DNA from: Microbacterium proteolyticum
Lineage (GTDB): Bacteria; Actinomycetota; Actinomycetes; Actinomycetales; Microbacteriaceae
Assembly: GCF_029639405.1 (NCBI RefSeq)
Contig: NZ_CP121274.1
Location: 372,001-436,000, forward strand
Direction: 5' to 3'
DNA: 64,000 nucleotides
Of the stretch, positions 17,573-26,665 are shown piece after piece. The notes below the pieces were generated by a model. The model was not told the DNA's origin. It searched no databases and saw only the letters and a list, made by a program, of their open reading frames with translations. Within the stretch, counting starts at the first letter, position 1; the number at the start of each line of letters is the position of its first letter. The translations under genes were made by a program, and so were the position numbers.

Positions 17573-18205
17573 ATGATCCCGTGGGAGAACCTGGTGGCGT
17601 TCGCGCTGGCCTCCGTCGTCATCATCGTGATCCCGGGGCCGAGCGTGCTGTTCGTCATCGGCCGGTCCATCGCGCTCGGTCGCCGCGCGGGCGTGCTCAG
17701 CGTGGTCGGGAACGCCCTCGGAACGATCCCGGCCGTGCTGGCGGTGGCGTTCGGGGTGGGGGCGATCGTGGCCTCGTCGATCGTGGCCTTCACGGTCATC
17801 AAGATCGCCGGCGCGGTGTATCTCGTCTGGCTCGGCATCCAGGCCATCCGGCACCGTGGAGACGCGGCGACAGGTGCCGTCGGCGGCCCCCGATCGTCGT
17901 GGACTCTCCTGCGCCAGGGCATCGTCGTCGGCATGACGAACCCGAAGACGATCGCCTTCTTCGTCGCCGTGCTCCCCCAGTTCGTCTCACCCGCGGCGGG
18001 ACCCGTGTGGGCTCAACTGCTGTTGCTGGGGCTGCTGTTCGAGGTTCTCGCCCTCCTGTGCGACAGCACATGGGCGCTCGCGGCGGGCACCGCGCGCGAG
18101 TGGTTCGCCCGCTCACCGAAGCGCATCGCGGCGCTCTCGGGTGCAGGCGGTGTGATGATGATCGGGCTCGGTGGGACGCTGGCGCTGACGGGCGCGAAAG
18201 CGTAG
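17573..18205 (+). CDS. LysE family amino-acid/metabolite exporter
   Basis: The 210-residue membrane protein has about six hydrophobic segments and the LysE/RhtB signature near the N-terminus (IPGPSVLFVIGRSIALGRRAGVLSVVGNALG), then FTVIKIAGAVYLVWLGIQAIR and FRQGIVVGMTNPKTIAFF-type sequence in the middle. The family exports amino acids and related compounds. It is monocistronic, divergent from the amine oxidase gene; the transported compound is unknown. Confidence 0.9.
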   Translation: MIPWENLVAFALASVVIIVIPGPSVLFVIGRSIALGRRAGVLSVVGNALGTIPAVLAVAFGVGAIVASSIVAFTVIKIAGAVYLVWLGIQAIRHRGDAATGAVGGPRSSWTLLRQGIVVGMTNPKTIAFFVAVLPQFVSPAAGPVWAQLLLLGLLFEVLALLCDSTWALAAGTAREWFARSPKRIAALSGAGGVMMIGLGGTLALTGAKA

Positions 18206-18227
18206 AGGACGGAAGTGGCGACGCTGC

Positions 18228-18953
18228 TCATTCGCAGCCGATGCCGTCCCCGTCCCTGTCGAGGCGGGAGCTGTAGCCGGGGTCGCCGCGGCGAACGGGT
18301 GCGGCACCTGCGTTGCGCGCCTCGGTGCAGTTCGCGTAGGAGACATTCTCGGTGGTCGATGCCTCCTGCACCGGCGTGGACTGAACGGGTTCGGTGGACG
18401 CGGGGATCTTGGCTTTCAGGTCGGCGATCTCGGCCACCCGCGCGTCGAGATCCGCTTTCGCGGTGACGGCGGCCGCTTCGAGGGCGGTCACCTGCGCGGT
18501 CGCTGCCGTGAGCTTCTGCTCGGCAGCGGTCGCGCGCGCCTTCGCAGCCTCCAGATCTTCGCGAGCAGTGTCGACGGCGTCTTCAGCGGTGTCGACAGCG
18601 CTTTCCGCATCGGCGACCTCGCCCTCCAGCGCGCTCACCTGCGCCTTCAGCGTGTCTCGTTCGCCCAATGAGCCGATACCTCCGCTCGCGGTACCGAACA
18701 GCAGTCCGACGATCAGCCCCGCCCCGACGAACACGGCACCCGTGCGACGCCGCATGACCCCGGGCTGCCGGACCGGCTCAGCGCCATCGCGGGCAGCCGC
18801 TGCGTGTCCGGGCAAGGCCGCCGTCGCCGCGTCGACGACCGCCGTGGCGGCCTCGTCGCCGTCGAACCACCGCGTTCCGTCCCACCATCGTTCCTCGCCG
18901 TTCGCGTGCGCCGCCGGATACCAACCGGCCGCGGGCAGCCCGGAATCCCCCAT
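18228..18953 (-). CDS. DUF2510 membrane protein with coiled coil and C-terminal excalibur domain
   Basis: The 241-residue product shows a clear domain series. A DUF2510 module occupies residues about 6-35 (AAGWYPAAHANGEERWWDGTRWFDG), followed by one transmembrane segment near residues 75-95. A long alanine/glutamate-rich coiled coil covers about residues 98-180. The C-terminal excalibur calcium-binding motif includes CTEARNAGAAPVRRGDPGY and DRDGDGIGCE. The coiled coil and excalibur domain should face outside the cell. The ATG at 18953 follows GGGGGAG. Function unknown; excalibur domains often sit on envelope proteins. Confidence 0.85.
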   Translation of the reverse strand: MGDSGLPAAGWYPAAHANGEERWWDGTRWFDGDEAATAVVDAATAALPGHAAAARDGAEPVRQPGVMRRRTGAVFVGAGLIVGLLFGTASGGIGSLGERDTLKAQVSALEGEVADAESAVDTAEDAVDTAREDLEAAKARATAAEQKLTAATAQVTALEAAAVTAKADLDARVAEIADLKAKIPASTEPVQSTPVQEASTTENVSYANCTEARNAGAAPVRRGDPGYSSRLDRDGDGIGCE

Positions 18954-19081
18954 GTGTTCTCCCCCGAGAATTGGACCGTACAGTCCTGTGCGGCGCGTCG
19001 GATGCGCGCCCTCGGGCACAGCATGCCAGTAGACGAGGACCCTCGGTCACCTGAAGGATCGAACGCGCACAGCAGGCCGGA

Positions 19082-20628
19082 TCACGACGCGCTCTCCGTG
19101 CCGTCTTGCTCGTCCTGCATCTCCCAGGGGGGTGTGTCGTATTCGAACCGGACGCCGGGCGACGGAGTGGCGGGTGGGTAGGGATCGGGGGTGTGCGTGT
19201 ACGTGCGGCCGGTCGGGGAGGTCCATTCCAGGACCCCCGCGTCGCCCTGTCGCACGGTCCATCGCGTGAACTGCTTCTGGGTGTGGTGCCGCTGGCACAG
19301 GTGCGCGAGGTTGGACACGCGGGTGGCGCCACCGAGGTGGTGGTCGAGGGTGTGGTCGACCTCGCTCCGGATCGCGGGAGTGATGCATCCGGGCCACCGG
19401 CAGTGCCGGTCACGGGCGCGGAGATGCCGGTCGATCGCGGCGGTGCGCGCGTAGGTGTCGGTGTGCAGCACCGCGCCGGAGACGGGGTGGGTGATGACGC
19501 GGTCCCACGGCACGCTCGTCGCGTCCGCCAGATCCCTGGCCAGGGCAGTATCGATGGGGCCGCGCCCCACGAGCTCGGCGGGGGAGGTGGCCTCGCGCGC
19601 GGGGTCGAGAACGGTCAGCGCGGGGACCACGACCTGAACGCGGGCACGAATCCTCCCGAGGGTCCCCGGACCGTCGCCGATCCGCGTCGGATCGATCGCG
19701 GGATCGGCCGTCAGGAGCATGTCGGCGAACACGTCCGCGCGCACCTGGTCCACTGACCGGGTGTCGGGTGCCTTCGCCGAGCCGCTCGAGCCGACTGGCC
19801 CCCACGAGGCCGGGCTCCGGGGCGTCATCGCCCGGGCCGTCGCCGCCTCGTCGGGGCGGGCGTCGACGATCACGCGGGCTTGCTGCGTCAGCCGGTCGAA
19901 CACCGCCTCGGCCAACACCGTCGGCAACGTCGCGATCAGATCCGACATCCCCTCCACCCCGGGCACGATCCGCACACACCGTCCTTCCCGCGCGGCCCGA
20001 TGACGCTCGGTGATCGTCCGCGGCTGCAACGCCTCGGACGCGATCGTCAGCCGAGACTTCAGACGCCCGGGGCTCGACACCTCACCCGCCAGCGCGGCGG
20101 CGAGGGCATCGAACTCGACCCGTTTCTCCGCCGGAAGTTGCATCCCGACCTCGGCGATCACCCGCACGTGCCGCCGCGACACGGCCCCCGCTTCCCAGGC
20201 GGCCACCACCTTCGGGAACGACTCCACCAGGGTCATCGCCTCGTCCACGTCGCGCTGCACCGCCCGGTCCGACACCCGGCACGCCGCGGCGATCTCGGAC
20301 GCGACTCTCGCAGAGCCATCTCCGCCGCACGCCCCGACGCCCGCGTTCTCGACGACGACTCCAGCACGAATCGTCCTGCCGCCGCCAGAGCACGCACGCG
20401 CGCGACCTCGGCCGCCGCGACCACGGCCTCGGCCCGAACGACCTCCGTCACCAGCACCGAGAGCACTCTCACATCCCCCGACGGGCCTGTGCCTGCGGGC
20501 GCACCGGCGACGGGACCCGTGGCCTGGGGCGGCGGAGCACCCGCGGACGGTCCGGCCGCAGAAGCTGCACGGCCTACCGGCGGTTCGGCATCGCCCCCGG
20601 CGGCGCCGGGCGGAACATTCGAAGACAT
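19082..20628 (-). pseudogene. HNH endonuclease with DUF222 domain (13E12 family), frameshifted
   Basis: Two reading frames together make one normal DUF222-HNH protein. The 20628 start gives the N-terminus up to AAEMALRE. The continuation (VASEIAAACRVSDRAVQRDVDEAM) lies in another frame and runs to the HNH core, with RHCRWPGC, SEVDHTLDHHLGG and NLAHLCQRHH near the C-terminus. The switch lies around 20303-20310, where one extra base would restore a continuous frame of about 515 residues. It is either a real single-base deletion or a sequencing error. The HNH residues are intact. A LexA-like box overlaps the start codon. Confidence 0.8.
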
Positions 20629-20634
20629 GTTCTA
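20619..20634 (-). promoter_or_regulatory. LexA (SOS)-like box over the start of the DUF222-HNH gene
   Basis: TCGAAGACATGTTCTA matches the actinobacterial LexA consensus TCGAAC-N4-GTTCGA at 10 of 12 defined positions and includes the gene's start codon (20626-20628). Some 13E12-type genes in mycobacteria are known to be LexA-controlled, which supports the reading. Direct control here is inference. Confidence 0.55.
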
Positions 20635-20773
20635 ACGATATCCGACGACATCGACATTCCCCAGGCCAGAGGGCATATCGGTGGACAACTCACGGCGACG
20701 GGCGCCTGTGTAGAAGCCGTCGACGCGACGCGGATCGCACACAGAAGACATCCTGACGAGGCCCCGCCACCCG

Positions 20774-20871
20774 CCCCACGCTCACGCCCCGGAACGGTCT
20801 CACGGCACGCCCCACGCCCACGCTCCGGAACGGTCTCACGGCACGCCCCACGCTCACGCTCCAGAACGGTC
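20774..20871. repeat. 36-bp tandem repeat, about 2.7 copies
   Basis: Two full units (20774-20809 and 20810-20845) differ at three positions, and a third partial unit runs to about 20871. A shorter direct repeat built on GTCGAACGGCCCGCCGC follows, to about 20915. The block fills the gene-free stretch between the HNH gene and the VanZ-like gene. The period is a multiple of three, and minus-strand frames through it give periodic Arg/Val-rich peptides, but no start, ribosome-binding site or partner domain supports a gene. The remainder of 20635-20948 holds nothing else I recognise. Confidence 0.75.
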
Positions 20872-20948
20872 GAACGGCCCGCCGCACGCGCGGCAGTAGG
20901 GTCGAACGGCCCGCCGCGTCCTTCCGACGCATCCACCTCGGGAGGCTC

Positions 20949-21512
20949 GTGGACGTCGTCACCTCCATCGCCGACCGCTACGGCACGGTCGTCGGGGTCA
21001 CCGTCCTGGTGGGCCTCCCCCTCGGCATCCTCGTCGCCGTCCTGCTCGCTCGTCGGAGGATCCGACGGGGATGGTCGCCGCGGTGGGCACGCCGCTCCGC
21101 CGCCGCCGAGGTCGGGATGGCGCTCGGGACCGCGCCGTGGGTGTGGATGATCATGACTCCCACCGGCGGGGCGGGCGGCATCCGTCTCGTGCCGTTCGGA
21201 GACCTGGCTGCAGTTCTGTCGGGCGGCGACGCCGTGATCCAGGTGGTCGGCAACCTGCTGGTGTTCGCCGCACTCGGCGCACTTCTCCCGGTGCGGTTCC
21301 GCCTCGGGCCGCCCCCGCTGGTCGTCCCGCTCGTCTTCCTCATCGCGGCGGCGTGCTCGAGCGTCCTGGAGATCCTCCAGCTCCTGCTCCCCCTCGGGCG
21401 CGTCACGTCGACCGACGACGTCCTGGTCAACGCCTTCGGCGCTGCGGTCGCATCGCTGCTCTCGTTCGCCTGGTGGCGGAGTCGCTCGTCGCCGCGCGCC
21501 GCTCACCCCTGA
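20949..21512 (+). CDS. VanZ family membrane protein
   Basis: The 187-residue protein has four to five hydrophobic segments and the VanZ-like core: VPFGDL, then VGNLLVFAALGALLPVRF, VLEILQLLLPLGRVTSTDDVLVNAFGA. VanZ homologues are small membrane proteins; a few raise teicoplanin resistance, but most have no known role. The GTG at 20949 is used because GGAGG precedes it at 20941. It stands alone and is convergent with the amino-acid permease gene. Confidence 0.85.
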   Translation: MDVVTSIADRYGTVVGVTVLVGLPLGILVAVLLARRRIRRGWSPRWARRSAAAEVGMALGTAPWVWMIMTPTGGAGGIRLVPFGDLAAVLSGGDAVIQVVGNLLVFAALGALLPVRFRLGPPPLVVPLVFLIAAACSSVLEILQLLLPLGRVTSTDDVLVNAFGAAVASLLSFAWWRSRSSPRAAHP

Positions 21513-21657
21513 TCGCGCCGCGATATCGCCGCCCGAGCCCGCGCGTCTCCGTCGCGCCGCTGCCCACCGCCCCGCACCCCGGCGCGCCGACACCCCACCA
21601 CCCCGGCACCCGCCGCCGCGGGCCACCGCCGCCGCGGGCCACCGCCGCCCGCTCGAC

Positions 21658-23130
21658 TCAGTCGACCTCGTCGACCGGAGCCTCTTCGTTCACCGGCACG
21701 GGCCGCGCACCGCGGCGGCCGTACCGCACCCAGAAGTAGCCGTAGCAGAGCAGGACGAACGGGATGCCGAAGTACAGCGCCGGAGCCTGATCGGGGTCGA
21801 AGGCGATCGCGACGATCGACGCCGTGAGCAACACGAACGCGAGGATCGGCACCACAGGGTAGAAGGGCGTGTGGAAGGGCAGGGTGGCGACGTCTCCCCC
21901 GCCGCGGACGAACTGCCGCCGATGGAAGAACTGCGCGGCGACGATGGACATCCACACCGCGACGGCGGCGAAGCCCGCGATCGAGACCAGCACGAGGTAC
22001 ACCGTCTCGGCCGCGATGACGCTCGAGATCAGCGACACCAGTCCGATCCCGAGGCTGACCAGGAGCGCGACGATCGGGATGCCGCGGCGGGTCAGGCGGG
22101 TGAACGCGCGCGGGGCGTAACCCTCCTCGGCGAGCGAGAACAGCATGCGCGCACAGGAATACAGTCCGCTGTTGCCGACCGAGAGGAGGGCCGTGATGAC
22201 GACGAAGTTCATGATGTCGGCGGCGTACGGGACGCCGACGTACTCGAAGACGTCGACGAACGGGCTCGAGCTGAGGCTCGCCCGGTCGTAGGGCAGCAGG
22301 GCCGCGATCACGGTGATCGACAGCACGAACAGCACGAGCAGACGCAGTACGGTCGACCGCAGGGCGCGCGGGATGTTGCGACCCGGATCCTTCGTCTCGC
22401 CCGCGGCCACGCCCACCAGCTCCGCACCGCTGAAGGCGTAGAACACCGCCAGGGAGGTGATCAGGACTCCCCCCAGCCCCGCGGGGAGGACGCCCTCCGG
22501 AGTCAGGAAGTTGCTCAGCAGCACCGCCTCGTGCGGCTCCGGCGACAGCGGCGTGAATCCGAAGATCGCCATGCCGCCCAGCACGATGAGCGCGACGATC
22601 GCGACCACCTTGATGAGGGCGAACCAGAACTCCGTCTCGCCGAACACCCGGGCCGAGATCGCGTTGAGCGTGAAGAGGACGGCGGCGAAGACCAGGCACC
22701 ACACCCACACCGCGACATCGGGGAACCATCTCTGCATCAGGATCCCGGATGCCGTGAACTCCGACCCCAGTGCGACCACCCAGCACAGCCAGTACAGCCA
22801 CGCCGTCGCGAATCCCGTGGCCGGTCCCATCGTGCGGGCCGCGTAGACGTGCAACGACCCCGACACGGGATACACCACCGCGAGCTCGCCGAGGCACACC
22901 ATCACGAGCCACACCACGAACGCGCCGAGCAGATAGGCGAGCACGGCCCCCAGGGGCCCGGCCTGCTGGATCGTGTACCCCGAGCTGAGGAAGAGTCCCG
23001 AGCCGATGACGCCGCCGAGGGCGATCATGACCAGGTGCCTGGCATCCATGGCTCGACGGAGCGTGCGCGGCGGCTCCGCTGTCGCGGCGGCGTCGCGGGG
23101 CAGGGGCGACGAACCCGAGGAGGAGGTCAT
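21658..23130 (-). CDS. Amino-acid permease (APC superfamily, AAT family)
   Basis: The 490-residue protein has about 12 transmembrane segments and the typical entry motif RRAMDARHLVMIALGGVIGSGLFLSSGYTIQQAGP at residues 24-58, plus FYAFSGAELVGVAAGETKDP in the middle. It belongs with proton-coupled importers of GABA, asparagine, lysine and similar amino acids; the substrate is not decidable from the sequence. The cytoplasmic C-tail is short and acidic. It appears to be its own transcript, with about 180 bp separating it from the small HTH gene upstream. Confidence 0.92.
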   Translation of the reverse strand: MTSSSGSSPLPRDAAATAEPPRTLRRAMDARHLVMIALGGVIGSGLFLSSGYTIQQAGPLGAVLAYLLGAFVVWLVMVCLGELAVVYPVSGSLHVYAARTMGPATGFATAWLYWLCWVVALGSEFTASGILMQRWFPDVAVWVWCLVFAAVLFTLNAISARVFGETEFWFALIKVVAIVALIVLGGMAIFGFTPLSPEPHEAVLLSNFLTPEGVLPAGLGGVLITSLAVFYAFSGAELVGVAAGETKDPGRNIPRALRSTVLRLLVLFVLSITVIAALLPYDRASLSSSPFVDVFEYVGVPYAADIMNFVVITALLSVGNSGLYSCARMLFSLAEEGYAPRAFTRLTRRGIPIVALLVSLGIGLVSLISSVIAAETVYLVLVSIAGFAAVAVWMSIVAAQFFHRRQFVRGGGDVATLPFHTPFYPVVPILAFVLLTASIVAIAFDPDQAPALYFGIPFVLLCYGYFWVRYGRRGARPVPVNEEAPVDEVD

Positions 23131-23313
23131 GAGGGGGGAACTCGCAATCGTGGGACCCGGCGGAGATCACGCGCCGGCGCCGGCGCTTCCAGAGCAGTCA
23201 CGGCGCAGGCAAGAGTAATGGATGCCGGATACCCGCGGTCGCGCCGGACTCGGGAGAGCCGCGGTCACAGGGGAACCGGACCGCCCGGACGGCGCCGCGT
23301 CCCGCCCTGCCCC

Positions 23314-23709
23314 TCAGCGCCGCCGGCGCCGGCCGAAGACCGCGAACAGTCCGCGCGCGACCATCGCCACGACCGCACCGACTCCCAGCGCCGTCGCGAC
23401 GATCACGCCCTCCCGGCCCCCGAACTCCCGCGTCCCGTCCGGCGTCCGATGATCCGCACCGAGACGGGTCAGAGCGTCGCGGCGCTCCAACCACGGGTCC
23501 ACCGGCCCGCCGCCGCACGTCTGCACGATGGAGGCCAGGGTGCGCACCGAGGGCAGACCGCGACCGAGGAACGCGTCCGAGAGCACGGTGCGCGACACCC
23601 CGCTCTCGGACTGCAATCGCGAGAGTGTCGGGTTGCCGGCGGACACGCGCAGCAGCCGCAGATCGGACGCCAACCGCGCCACGGAGTCCTGGCCTCGAAG
23701 TCCTGTCAT
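23314..23709 (-). CDS. Small helix-turn-helix protein with C-terminal membrane segment
   Basis: The 131-residue protein begins with an XRE-like helix-turn-helix (SDLRLLRVSAGNPTLSRLQSESGVSRTVLSDAFLG, about residues 15-50). It ends with one hydrophobic segment (about residues 101-121) and an arginine-rich tail (FGRRRRR). The predicted layout is a DNA-binding head tethered to the membrane by its C-terminus. It starts 42 bases after galU and may be the last gene of the glucan operon, which would make it a candidate regulator of that system. Neither ligand nor target is known. Confidence 0.72.
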   Translation of the reverse strand: MTGLRGQDSVARLASDLRLLRVSAGNPTLSRLQSESGVSRTVLSDAFLGRGLPSVRTLASIVQTCGGGPVDPWLERRDALTRLGADHRTPDGTREFGGREGVIVATALGVGAVVAMVARGLFAVFGRRRRR

Positions 23710-23751
23710 GCCCTCGCCCCGTCGATCGTTCGGAATCGTGTCGTCGCCGCC

Positions 23752-24639
23752 TCAGAGGCTCGCGGCGAACTCTCGGATCCATGGCCGAAGTGCAGGTCCC
23801 AGATCATCGCGTGCGGAGGCGAGCTGGAGGATCGCCTTGACGTAGTCCACCTTGTCTCCCGTGTCGTAGCGCGCGCCGGAGAAGACCACGCCGTAGACGC
23901 CGCCCGCGACCTCCTCGTCGCCCTCGGCGGCGATGACCTGGAGGGCGTCGGTCAGTTGGATCTCCCCGCCCTTGCCCGGCGGCGTGTCCTCGAGGACGTC
24001 GAAGACGGCGGGCTGCAGCACGTACCGGCCGATGACGGCGTATAGGGAGGGCGCGGTTTCCGCGTCGGGTTTCTCGACGAGACCGGTGACACGGACGACG
24101 TCGGCGTCCGCGGTGGGTTCGACGGCCGCGCAGCCGTAGAGGTGGATCTGCTCCGCGGGCACCTCCATCAACGCGATCACCGAGGTGGAACGCTGCTCGG
24201 CGACCGCGATCATGCGGGACAGCAACCCTTCGCCCTCGCCGATCAGATCGTCGCCGAGCAGCACCGCGAACGGCTCGTGTCCCACGTGTCGCCGAGCTCG
24301 CAGGACAGCGTGGCCGAGGCCGCGCGGCTCGCCCTGCCGGACGAAGTGCACGTCGGCGAGAGTGGAGGAGCGTTGCACGTGCTCGAGCTTGACGGCGTCG
24401 TTCTTGGTGGAGAGGGTGTGCTCCAGCTCCGGAACCGCGTCGAAGTGGTTGCTGATGGCGTTCTTGTTGCGTCCGATGATGACCAGGACGTCGTCGAGCG
24501 CGGCCGCGACGGCCTCTTCGACCACGTACTGCAACGCGGGCTTGTCGACGACCGGCAGCATCTCCTTCGGGATGGCTTTGGTCGCCGGCAGGAACCGGGT
24601 GCCGAGTCCGGCGGCGGGGATGACGGCCTTCGTGATCAT
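23752..24639 (-). CDS. galU: UTP-glucose-1-phosphate uridylyltransferase
   Basis: The 295-residue enzyme makes UDP-glucose from UTP and glucose-1-phosphate. The GalU signature opens the protein (KAVIPAAGLGTRFLPATKAIPKEMLPVVDKP), followed by the DVLVIIGRNKNAISNHFD and LGDDLI nucleotide/metal site, then VTGLVEKPD and GARYDTGDKVDYVKA. Length and motifs are normal. It follows the GH81 gene by 34 bp in the same orientation, supplying the donor sugar for the GT2 synthase two genes upstream. Confidence 0.95.
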   Translation of the reverse strand: MITKAVIPAAGLGTRFLPATKAIPKEMLPVVDKPALQYVVEEAVAAALDDVLVIIGRNKNAISNHFDAVPELEHTLSTKNDAVKLEHVQRSSTLADVHFVRQGEPRGLGHAVLRARRHVGHEPFAVLLGDDLIGEGEGLLSRMIAVAEQRSTSVIALMEVPAEQIHLYGCAAVEPTADADVVRVTGLVEKPDAETAPSLYAVIGRYVLQPAVFDVLEDTPPGKGGEIQLTDALQVIAAEGDEEVAGGVYGVVFSGARYDTGDKVDYVKAILQLASARDDLGPALRPWIREFAASL

Positions 24640-24673
24640 GGTGTGGCCTCTCGTTCGAGTGGACGGGATGGGG

Positions 24674-26665
24674 TCAGTCGTGGGTCAGGATCCACGCGAG
24701 CAGGTAGCTGCGGGAGTTCGCGGAATCGATGCGCGCGTCGGGGAGGTCACGCGCGTTCTGGAGTGCGGCGGCGGGATCGACGGTGGCCTGGAGCATGATG
24801 ACGTAGTCGATGAGCGGCAGCTCGAGGGTTCCGGCATCCATCACCCCCGACACCAGTGCGGCGCGGCGCTCGGCGTCCGGGAGGAACGCCGTCGAAGGAG
24901 ACATCGGAATGAGCTCGATCCCGAGGATCGCCGACGGCGACGCGTCGAAGAACGTCGCGTAGTCACGTTTGCCACCCCAGTTGAGCGCGAAGAACGGGGC
25001 CGTCATGCCGGTCGGCATCTCCGCACCGAGCCAGTATCGACGGGCCGTCTCGGTCTCGACGCTCAGCAGCGCCTCGGCCTCGGCGCGGAGGTCGTCCTGA
25101 TCGGATACCTCCGCCCACAGCGCGAGTCCCGCCCAGGCGTTCACCGCCTCCGAGGCCGACTCCTGATTGTTCCCGTCGACGAACGGCACCGTGCCGGAGG
25201 CCCAGGAGTGACCCTCGTATTCATCGAACACGCGCCGTGCCGGGAATCCCGGAACGGCCACCGGCGCCGCGAGGTCGAGCGCGATGACGTCGGCCATCGG
25301 CCGGTACCTCTCGACGAGGTCGGGATCACCCTGCGCCACGACGCCGAGCGCGTAGAGGAAGTATCCGTAGTGGAAGTGGTGGTCGTTGAACTCGTCGGAT
25401 CCGTACGCCGGGGCACGCCCCGTGATCCCGCCGAGCACCGGGTCGTACACGAAGCAGCGGTCGCTGCGCCCCTGGCATCCACGGGGGTCGAGCCACAGGT
25501 CCAGCTCCTGCTCGATCCCGGACTTGAGCGTCGCCGCGACATCGTCCTGCCCGAGGTCGACGGCGAGACGGTAGAGCATCGCCGCCCGGTAGAGCTCCTT
25601 GCCCCCGGAGTAGGAGTCCGTCGCCACGAACGGGCGCTCGGCGTCCACGGCGATCTGCGCGCGGACGCTGTCCTTCTCGTCGTCGGTCAACGAGTCGACA
25701 TCCAGCCCCGCGACGGGGTCGACGCGCGGGACCTCGAACGTGAAGTCCCGCCCACCCACCAGGGTCGACGGGCCGTAGATGGTGTCGTACGCGGCCCCGA
25801 GGAGTCCCGTCGAGATCTGCTGATGCGGGCGGGCGGCGAAGACGGTGTCCTGGTCGACGTCGAAATGGAAGGTCGTCACCACCGACTCGCTCTCGACCCG
25901 GGTGGTCGCCTCGGTCCCCGCCAGCGGGACGGCACCGGCCACGAGCCGATCGATCACGTCCGAGCTCGCGCCGGAGGGGAGCGCGAGTACCGCGAGCGTC
26001 CCGCCCGCCGCGACGGAGAATCCGCTGCCCCCGAGCACGGCGTCGGTGCCGACGACGAGGTACGCCACCCCGTTCACCTCGGTCCGCCACACTCCGGACG
26101 ACGTCTCGGTCGGCGTCGCGCCCCCCAGCCCGATCTCCTGCGCCGTCGTCGCGCGGTAGAACGCGTAGGGCCACCCCTGGGCGAGGGTCAGCGTGCCGAC
26201 CTCCGCGTCTGCGGTGCTGTAACGGAAATCGGCCGACAGCGCGTCGATCCGCGACAGCACCGTGGATGACCCCGACACGTCGAACCGCAGGTCGGCGACG
26301 AACGAACCGAACACCGACGAGGGCGTGACCGCGACGCGCGGCAGCCCCACCTCGAAGGAGGACGCGGTCGGACGCACCGCCAGCACCCCCGTGTACACCG
26401 GACGTTCGCCGCCGCCGAAGACCGCCGCACCGACCCAGGAGTTGGTCGGCGGCGCCACCCCCTCGGCGAGACGTGTGTCACCGGCGTAGGGACCGGGCAG
26501 TCGGGGGAGATCGGCGGCCACCTGCGCCGCGTCCGTCGCCCACGCCGGGGCGGGCGTGGCGTCGACGGTCGGGGACTCCGGCACCTCCGGGACGCACCCG
26601 CTCGCGGTCAGCCCGACGGCGACGAGGATCGCGGCCGCCGCGACCGTCCGGAGGCGCCGACTCAC
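24674..26665 (-). CDS. GH81 endo-1,3-beta-glucanase, lipoprotein
   Basis: The 663-residue protein has a lipoprotein signal (LTASGC, Cys near residue 24), then the GH81 beta-sandwich and (alpha/alpha)6 domains. The signature is HSWASGTVPFVDGNNQESAS, including the NQES glutamates used in catalysis, preceded by a conserved DEFNDHHFHYGYFLYALG segment. GH81 enzymes hydrolyse beta-1,3-glucan internally. Anchored outside the membrane and encoded with a glucan synthase, it most likely trims or releases the cell's own polymer. A nutritional or antifungal role is possible but less supported. The GTG start overlaps the preceding stop by 4 nt. Confidence 0.87.
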   Translation of the reverse strand: MSRRLRTVAAAAILVAVGLTASGCVPEVPESPTVDATPAPAWATDAAQVAADLPRLPGPYAGDTRLAEGVAPPTNSWVGAAVFGGGERPVYTGVLAVRPTASSFEVGLPRVAVTPSSVFGSFVADLRFDVSGSSTVLSRIDALSADFRYSTADAEVGTLTLAQGWPYAFYRATTAQEIGLGGATPTETSSGVWRTEVNGVAYLVVGTDAVLGGSGFSVAAGGTLAVLALPSGASSDVIDRLVAGAVPLAGTEATTRVESESVVTTFHFDVDQDTVFAARPHQQISTGLLGAAYDTIYGPSTLVGGRDFTFEVPRVDPVAGLDVDSLTDDEKDSVRAQIAVDAERPFVATDSYSGGKELYRAAMLYRLAVDLGQDDVAATLKSGIEQELDLWLDPRGCQGRSDRCFVYDPVLGGITGRAPAYGSDEFNDHHFHYGYFLYALGVVAQGDPDLVERYRPMADVIALDLAAPVAVPGFPARRVFDEYEGHSWASGTVPFVDGNNQESASEAVNAWAGLALWAEVSDQDDLRAEAEALLSVETETARRYWLGAEMPTGMTAPFFALNWGGKRDYATFFDASPSAILGIELIPMSPSTAFLPDAERRAALVSGVMDAGTLELPLIDYVIMLQATVDPAAALQNARDLPDARIDSANSRSYLLAWILTHD

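Noticed and set aside
20774..20871. CRISPR array suggested by 36-bp repeats.
   Set aside because: Units are head to tail without spacers, only about 2.7 copies exist, and there are no cas genes.
20690..20968. Small minus-strand gene through the tandem repeat with 12-residue periodicity.
   Set aside because: Periodicity comes from the DNA repeat itself; no ribosome-binding site, and it would overlap the VanZ start.
21590..21650. Repeats of GCGGGCCACCGCCGCC between the VanZ and permease genes.
   Set aside because: Only two imperfect copies in low-complexity GC-rich sequence; no clear function.
21871..24045. Very long open frames opposite the amino-acid permease and galU genes, and similar ones opposite most genes here.
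   Set aside because: They are mirror frames of high-GC genes: repetitive Arg/Gly/Asp/His composition, no domains, no ribosome-binding sites.
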